A stretch of DNA of 64,000 bases from assembly GCA_020796225.1 (NCBI GenBank), contig CM036754.1:41887779-41951778 (forward strand). Direction: 5' to 3'. Position 1 is the stretch's first letter; each line of letters opens with the position of its first letter. This DNA is from Arion vulgaris (taxonomy: Eukaryota; Mollusca; Gastropoda; Stylommatophora; Arionidae). Positions 50,901-59,900 of the stretch are shown here, piece by piece. The position numbers and the translations under genes are program-made. Under the pieces are notes generated by a model, which had not been told where the DNA came from, did no database searches, and worked only from the letters and a program-made list of their open reading frames with translations.

Positions 50901-53900
50901 GTTGCCTTGTTTAATTCCGTTGAAACTGTTAATTTGCGTATGATACTTTTAAATAAATCCACAAGTCCCGTTTTCATTTGAACACGCCTCGTATATAACT
51001 TGCAGTTCCATATTTTATTTAGACTTTTAAAAGCTGATGTTGCTTTGTCAATTCGTATCATAATTTCTTTTTAACATTTCCTGTGCAATCAAAATTGCTA
51101 CCTAAATAGGTGAACTGCTCTGTTATTTTTATCATTTTAGATTCCAGTGTGATATCTGCATTACTTGCCATAGGTGTCTTCATTATATTTGTTTTTTCAT
51201 AGCTTATCTGCAGTCCAACTTTTGATGCTATAGATGACAAGTTGTCTGTTTTTCTTTGCATATCTTGGTTGTTTCTACTTAACAAGGCAATATCATCTGC
51301 AAAATCCAAATCTTCTAGTTGACTATTTTTACCCAATCGATGCCAGTTTCGCCCTGCAACATTTTCGCATCACCCAGTCAATGGCCACTCCAAACAATAG
51401 TGGAGATAGAATACAGCCTTGCTTTACTCCGGTTTGAACCATAAATCAGTCGCTGTGTCCACCATCAGTGTGAACTTCACAGTGTGAACTGCACATTGTG
51501 AACCATCATAGAGGCTCTTAATAATGTTTATTATTTTGTCTGGTATTCTATAGCATTTCAGAATATTCCACAGAGAGATTCTGTGTAGACTATCAAAGGC
51601 TTTTTAAAATCGATAAAATTTAGTATGAGTGGTTGTTGCTTCTCAATATGTTCCTCCAAAATTAGTCGTAGGGTAATTATTTGGTCTAAGCAGCTTCTCC
51701 CAGGTCTAAAACCAGCTTGTTCTTCTCTCAGGGTTGTGTCCACTGCTCCTTTGATTCTATTAAGAATGATTTTGCAGAAAGTCTTGGTCATTACTGATAA
51801 TAGGGTGATCCTCTCCAGTTGTTGCAATCTTTGAGATCACCTTTTTGGGGATCTTAACAATTATTCCCTTTTTCCATTGATCTGGAACAGTTTCTTCTTC
51901 CCATACTTTATTAAATAGTTCTTGCACCTGGCTAATAGTTGTATCATCAGCTGCTTTGAACATTTCTGCAGTAATGTTGTCATCACCCGCTGCCTTATTG
52001 TTTATCAAGGAATCGATTGCCTCCTTGACCTCAGCTACACTTATCATTTCTTCGTTAATTGGTAGGAGCTGTTTCTTGCCTCTTCATCAAACTTGAGTAG
52101 TACTAGTGGATCAGGTCTATTTAATATTTCTTCAAAATGTTCTGCCCATCTTTTCTTCTGCTCGGTATCTTATGTTAGAACTTTACCATCTTTACTCTTG
52201 ATTGGGCTACCCTTTGGAACAAAAGTTCCAGTAAGTTGTTTTAGTGTGTTGTATAGCATTTTACTGTTTCCAGTCTTAGCTGCCTTTTTTCCTTCTTCAG
52301 CCAGTCGATTGACATATGCTCTTTTATCTCTTCTAGCCGCTCTTTTCACTTCCTTGTCTTTTAGTCTATATTCCTCTTTAGCTGGATTTCATCTGTTGCA
52401 TCCTTAGTATTAAATATCACTAGTTTCATCTTTCTTCTTTCTTGAATACATTTCCAAGTGGCATCGCTTATCCAGTGTTTTCTGTCTTTCGTCTTTAATC
52501 CTGCGCTACTATTTGCTGCCCCCAATAGTGTGTCCTTTATCTTGGTCCATTTGTCTTCAATGTTCTGTTCATTTTCACCATTGAGTAACTCCAACCTATT
52601 CTTAAGTTCGAGCTGATATTCCTCTTTTACTTCTTTATTTTGTTGCCTTTGACTGTCTATTCGCAGTTGTTCTTTTTAGTATGGTGAATTTTCAGTTTCA
52701 ATTTACCTATGCATAAATTATGATCACTTCCCACATCTGCCCCTATATATGCACGGACATCCAGCAATGATGTTCTAAATTGTGTATTCATAGCAGGCAA
52801 TAAGGAAGTTTATTGCCTGCTATCAATTCAGGCGTGGTCATGTCTCTGACTGAATTTTGCGTGAAGGCTTGTTGTCCTTATTGCTAGTGTCCTTCTGATT
52901 TCAGGGGGATGTTTAACTGTCATAAATGAGAGAGAATGTTAAATTATCACAAATGACAGAAAATGTATAGATTACAAATATTTACAAGCATGTGACCATT
53001 CTGTAAATTTTAAATAAAATTTATCATTAAAACAATAGCACAACACATCAAATACCTGACACAGGACTAAAGTAAGTATTAAAGTATCGTGTGTGATCTC
53101 CATAGACTGTTCTTGCCACACCTGGCCATGATTTACGTATGCACAAACTTCCTGTTACATCATCTTCCGTTAGTTCTTTTCCCTAAAGAATGGGCAGAAG
53201 ATAAATACAAGTTATTGTACATGAAAGACAAACAACCTGTATTGAATAAATCATACCCTACTTTGAGAAACAAATGAAAATCACAAGTTGATTAGAAAAA
53301 TTTGATGTAGACAATGTGAGTTATTTTTTCACGTTACAAGAAGAAATCACTTTTAACATTTAGTGATGATACCTGACAAATCTGATGGGAGGAGAACAAG
53401 GGGAAAGCAAAGAGATAAAAAAAACTGGGTGGTTTTACCATGTGGCATTGACAAGACAAGAACAAGGACTCTGATGACCATGTGAAATGGCAAACAATGA
53501 TTGATTGATTGTATGACCAACATCATTGCACTTTGGTGAGTAACCATATGTGCTCCAATCTTTCTTACACAGGAAGATCTCAGTGGCAGCGCACAAACTC
53601 TGTAGCACTGGCTAGGGTCCTGATCTAATTTTGAAGATGGTGAAAATCTTTGTAGGAATTTTGTTTTTAATCTTTCTATTTGCCTGGGCAGCGGTTTTCC
53701 AGCCTGCTCTTCTCAATTTTGAATTGTCAAGGGTTCTTTTAAGTGGCACAAATGCCCATCTGCCCAGCGTGTTCACAGCGCGTTGGACTACTGGCGACTA
53801 TCCCTCTGTGTGTGCGGGTTCAATTTCGCGGATGGCAGAAAAAGCCACAGATTCCCCAGATTTACGGTGTTCGTGGCACCGAGCCGAAGAGCTGAAAAGT

Positions 53901-56900
53901 TCAAGTGCTTCTGGATCGGGGGAAAAAAAAAAGTGGCACAAATTGAACATGGGACCTACATTTGATCATCCGTCTCCTATAGGAAAAGGAACTCGACCTC
54001 ACAAACACTTGAGACCAGGAATTTCTGGAAAAATGACATGATGTATCCATGAGGGTGAAAACTGAGTAACTTTGGAATGAGAGGTGAACACCTAACCTCT
54101 ACGCCACAGAGATCCTCTTTAACTAATATAAAATGCAAGTCATGATGATTGCTGTTCTGATGAGGAAATTCTGATATGGGTAAGTATAGTAGCAATAGAA
54201 TGATATAAAAATATGTTAGAAAAGTGTGCAACATACACACGAATGAAGTATTATTCTGAGATCTGATCTGACGCTCGTCCATCATGAGTGATGATGGCCA
54301 CACAATTGTCACCCAAGGGAATGTAGTTGCGTTATGTTAGTCTGTGTGTGCATAGATGACTAGTGAGCCTAATGCAGGCTTGAAATGTTCATGTACAGTG
54401 TGGGCAAGGTATACTTGCACTTGTGGGGAGTTTTACTACCTTTCTATTTAACGTTTTTGTTCCATCCGTGCTGTTCTACCTGCCTCGCAGGTCGAAGAAC
54501 TGTATCGAAGAAGTGTGCGCCAGGCTGATCTGTCTTGAGCAACATTCTCCCAGTTGTTGACATCTATGCCGAAGGATTTCATCGAGTTCTGGAGTGTGTC
54601 TTTGAATCGCTTTTTCTGACCACCCAATGAGCGTTTACCACTATGCAGTTCACCATAAAAGAGTCGTTTGGGTATTCTGCAATCCGGTATTCGAGCCACA
54701 TGTCCTGCCCATCATGTCTGGGACTGCATCAAGATTGTGTAAATGCTGGGGAGAGCGGCTCTTTTTAGGACCTCTGTGTCTGGGATCATATCCTGTCATT
54801 TGATGTTCATTATTTTTCTGAGGCAGACTGTGTGAAAGTGGTTTAGCTACCTTGCGTGTCATTGATATACAGTCCAAGTTTCGCACTGATGTGTGTTTGA
54901 TGGATGAAATGGTGACTTGCGCGATCATTTGGTTTAAAGTGAGAAAGAGTTGCGCAGTTCGTCGATCTCACTCTCTCACCCAATTCCTTCCAAGATCTGA
55001 TCTAAGGAGATATTAACCGCCCGAGTGGTTACCGGGGTCTAAATTTGGGGTGTAAAGAATAGAACCACTGTTACCTGCAATGTGTGTCGTAAGAGGTGAC
55101 TAAGGAGGTTTGGCTGAAATCGGATGCATGTGTCCTAAGCGTTTAGAAGTCTATGCGTTTAGGGGCCTGCCAAACCAATGTGCAACGTATACACGTTCTG
55201 GCAAAGATCAAACATATCATAAAGAGTGATTAAAATTGGTCATGAAGAACGAACGCAAAGAAGAAGAAGAAGATGAGATATTAACAGCCGTAGCCCATTT
55301 GCATCTTCTTTTATTGTTGTCACACTTCTACCAGGTTGTTGCCCAGTGTCATGGTTTTCTGTTTTTGTCTTGCACTGCTCTAGTGGCTTGGGTGATTGTT
55401 ATTTTTGCTTTTTGACAGGATTCTGCTATCTAACCATCTTTTTCATGGTCTTCCTCTCACCTCTCTTTTGATGTTCTGTTGTAGAAGATGCTGTATACTG
55501 TCGAGTTTGGTTGCATTCTTATTAAGTGGCCAAACCACTTCATTCTTTGTTTCTCAATGTAATTCAAGCAAGGTTCTGCCCTAACTTTCTTTTTTATGCT
55601 GGCGTTGGTGAATAGTCCACTTGCTATCTTTAAAAAACATTGAAATTTATATCTAATATTGCAGACAAAAGTAGCTGCCACTTATAAATAGTAGAAAAAT
55701 ACTGTGCTAAATTATAACTTGTTCTAACCTCTGGGTCAATCAGTGCGAAGTCAATTCCAAACATTGGTCTCATTGGCATGGCTGGTATAATCTCTGCATC
55801 GATTTCAGATGGACGTGGGCTGATGCATATACCACCAGTTTCTGTTGACAAACAAATGTGCTATCTCAATAATATTTCACTGGTATTTGAGAAAATGTAT
55901 TTTAAAACTGCATGAATTAACAACCATATCCAAGACATCTCTGTATATCATGGACAGAGAAGAAAACAAATAGATATATATTCAGAAAGAACTCAAAATC
56001 AAAGAAAACTGATGCTATAAAAAAGAATGAAAAAATTGAAGTATTTTAGTCATGTAAGAAGACAAGAAGGGTTGGAGAAGATCATTATGGAAGGAGGTAT
56101 TCCAACGACGAGAAGAAGAGGAAGACCACCGAGGAGATGGATCCAGGATGTAACTGATGATTTGAGCATGGTGGCTGCAGAGACCTAGGAGAGTGAAAAA
56201 TTCAGAAGGTCTGTTAGAGTGAAAAGTATGGGCCTAACATTGCATTCCCCAATATACCTCATGGTATGAAAAAGGGTTGGTACTTTACTTAACTACATTT
56301 ACTTATTTTTCTATCTTCTACAGCTGTTTAAGAATGCAATAATTGAATATACAACAATCTAAAATAATATGGATGTCTCAAGGTAAAAGATTGACTTAAT
56401 TGTACTAGGGTTTCCAATATGACTAGATTGCTCTTCACAGAAATGACCGGTCATCTGCTGATAGGTTTGATTCTAGACTGCATCGTTCGGTTCATGGTTT
56501 TTGTGTGTGTGAAGTTCCCTTAGGATTGTTGCTTTGTGCAATACTAAGACCTTCAGAACGCAAGGCAGGCTGCTTGACCCTTTGCCAAAGATACCCCCAC
56601 CGACACCAAAATTTACCTGTTTGCCACCAGGTATCAATAATGTCACAACGCTTCTCACCAACCACATTATAGTACCATTCCCAGGCTTCATGGTTGAGTG
56701 GTTCACCAACTAGGAAAAAAATGAGTACCAAAAATGTTTATAATTTTATTTTTATCAAATACATTTATATATTTTAATAACAATTCACACAGACAAATCT
56801 TAAAAACATATCAGTTTTTTTTACAAGATTAAGACAAAAGGATAAATAACATTATAACACAGTCTGTGTGCGGAATGGGTGGACAGCGTTCGGAGATCAC

Positions 56901-59900
56901 ACCTCATGATACTGACTTGTCTGTACGCACCTGGACATGCTGGAGTGTAGGGTAACAAGCGTGCAGACTTTCTTGCAAACAATGCCTTGACTCTAGCAGG
57001 CAGAAGTATGGACAGCCGAAGTCATCAATGCAGTACGCTCTTATTTATGTGATCTTATTCTCGTTTGCTGTTGTTCAATGTCTACACAATGAGTCTGGTT
57101 CTCTGGATGTATATTGTTGAGTTTGTTAGTTCATCAAGGCTTCCAAACAGCTTTGTATGGATGTTTGTCTCTGTTGGCCAGTGTTCTTTCCGCAGTTGAT
57201 TCATCAGGTGACAGTCTTGCAAGATGTGTTCGGCTGTCTGTCCACATGCACATGTGGATGGTGGAACTAGTTTTTGTCTGTGTAAGTGTCTGTTCAGTCT
57301 GTTGTGTCCAGTTCTGAGTCAAAACAATATCACCTGTCTTGCTCTATCTAGATAATGGTAATTGTTTCTTTGCTGGTCTTCTTTTCTAATGGCCTTGATC
57401 AATGTTTTATTTTCCTGGAAAGTGATTATTTGATTCCTTTGTTCTTGTGTTGCTCCTTCCTTAGCTAATTTGTCTGCTCTCTCATTTCCTGGTATGCCAC
57501 AGTGTGATGGTATCCACTGCAGCACCATCCTTTTTATGGTATTCAGCTCACTTAGTGTTTCTTTTAGTTCTGGCAGTTTTTCACTATTTAGGTGCTTGCA
57601 TCAGAATACAATCTGCTGACATTGACTTGTTGTGCTCTTTAGTGTTTTAGCTGCAATGTTTAGAGCCTGCACCATAGCCGAGTAGTGTGAGCAGAATTTT
57701 CCAGTGGGTGTACAGGAGAATTCATTTGTTTGGTCTGGGTATCTTACATGAACTCCTGCCCCTCCATTTCTTACTGGTCTAGTTGCCGATCCATCTGTAT
57801 ATATTTGGATCCATGGTTCACTGGGATATAGTATTTATGTGATACAGCAAGTCTCAAACACTGGAACAAGTGAGAGAATTAGGAGTAAAGTTTGGACATG
57901 CAAGACAGTGTTGTCTTCGTGGTAGAGAGAGAAGATATATACTAATCAACTTCTCATGGGTACGGTGAGCAAGTGGACTTTATGATGGCTGCTGCAGCAA
58001 AGGATAGAGCATGCAAGGTAATGCCCAATGTACCATGCTGTTGAACGCATAACATAACATCTTAACACAAAGATAAGTAGTTCTACCCAAGTACTTCTTC
58101 GAAAGCTCCATATCGACCACTTGTTAACCACTCTTTGTGATTTGTATGTGATCCAAGCCGAAGAGCAATTGTACATTGTGCCAGTTATACGCCTACAAGT
58201 ATTCCAGCAGTGTTACTATTCTTTGCTCCCATTGAGGCCCTCAGCAACACACAGGCAGTTCTACACAAGAACAAAAACAAGTAAACCATTTTGTCATTCT
58301 GAGCCGGTATACTGGCTCACAGTAATTATTAAGGTAACAACAAATCCAGTTACTGGATAATTTAATATAAATTGCAAAGTAAATGCATCCTGAGAATTTA
58401 AAAAAGAAAAGATTAGGAAGTTGAAAGGTTTAAGTTGACATTTCTATCAAAAGATCTTTATCAAGTACAGAATACAAGATGTACTAAGAGTAAAAATCTA
58501 TTATGGAACTACACGAAACATGGCCCATGTACAGTGAGAAAAGTCAAGGTAGGGAGGTCTAATTACCTTGAGCTTTCTCATTGTGTATGGACTGTGTTTT
58601 GCAGTGTCTTTATTTTTGGCAATTAGTCCATTCTCATTGTGCATGTGCTGAGTTTTATATAGGGCCATTATGGTTTTTTTTACCCTTAGTTTGACTTACC
58701 CTTTACCCTTAGTGGCGTCTGTGGCCTAGGGGTTAGTGACTCGTCTATTAACCCGACGTTCTGAGTTCGAATCACGCTGGGACAGTTTGCTTGCAAATTG
58801 TTTCAAGATTTTAACAAAGGACGATGCCCACCTGTTAGAAAGCAATGGCAAACTACTGAACGTATAAGTGGTGCCTAGAAAATCACGACTTGTTTACTGT
58901 GGTTGATGGCTAGCTCCTTTATGGGATATGCCACTGATTTTCATTTTCATAGTTTGACTTGTATATTATTTGATAAAGATAAAACCAGCATTCTTCAATT
59001 TTACAATTGTTGGTTTGTTGTTTTTTTCCTGTTCGCCCATTATAAATTCAGTGGTAGTCATAGCGTCTAACAGGGCATTGTTGACTGATTGTTTGCGTGA
59101 AGGCTTGCTTTCCTTATCACCAGCAACAAATATTGAGAGATAATTACTTTAAAATATACTTTGCAGACAGATTGGTATGCACACACACACAAACATAATG
59201 TACAAAATACCTACCGCAACCAAGCTTGCGCAGAGATGACCTGTCATACTTCTGAACATACTCTTTGCCAGCTTTCAGTAGCATTCTCAAGGACGTTGGA
59301 GCAAGGTAAATATGATTTAGTTGGAGTCTCTCAACCATTTCCCAGTAGCGACCTACAATGATGTAAAATATGTCACAATTATAACATAGAATATAATGCT
59401 AATTGACTCTTGACTCAAGAGGGTTGTGAGTTCAATCCCACACTCGATGTTCCCCACATGATGAAAGGAATTTGCCCTCCTACTCCTTCAAACTGAAAAT
59501 GAAAATCGTGGCATATCGTTTACAGGACTTAGTCATCAACCATAGTAAATGAGTCGTCGATTTTCTAGGCACCACTTTTACGTTCAGTAGTTTGCTATTG
59601 ATATCTGAAAAGTGATGTCTATTTTACCATACATAAAACCCCACAAAAACAAATTTGCTTCAAAACTACCCGCCGCAGAGTTTGAACCAGGTAGTACACT
59701 TGAGTTCTGATCGAGCTCACTACCACTTAAGTTACAGACGCCTTCACGCTAGATCCTAAAAAAATGAAGTGTCTATCACTTCATACCATAAGGTCTAAAA
59801 AAAAGGCTACGGAAATTATTTAGAGATATAATGCCTACAGATATGATTTGTTAATGGTCTCGTTATACTAGGCTTTTGTATGTGGAGATGAGGTCACTAG

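Noticed and set aside
53631..54041. 136-codon frame with a hydrophobic, signal-peptide-like start
   Set aside because: Its bases belong to SINE B in reverse and the nested SINE J; the frame crosses both element borders.
58710..58775. Second tRNA-like candidate
   Set aside because: It is the head of SINE C; the same body follows it at several other loci.
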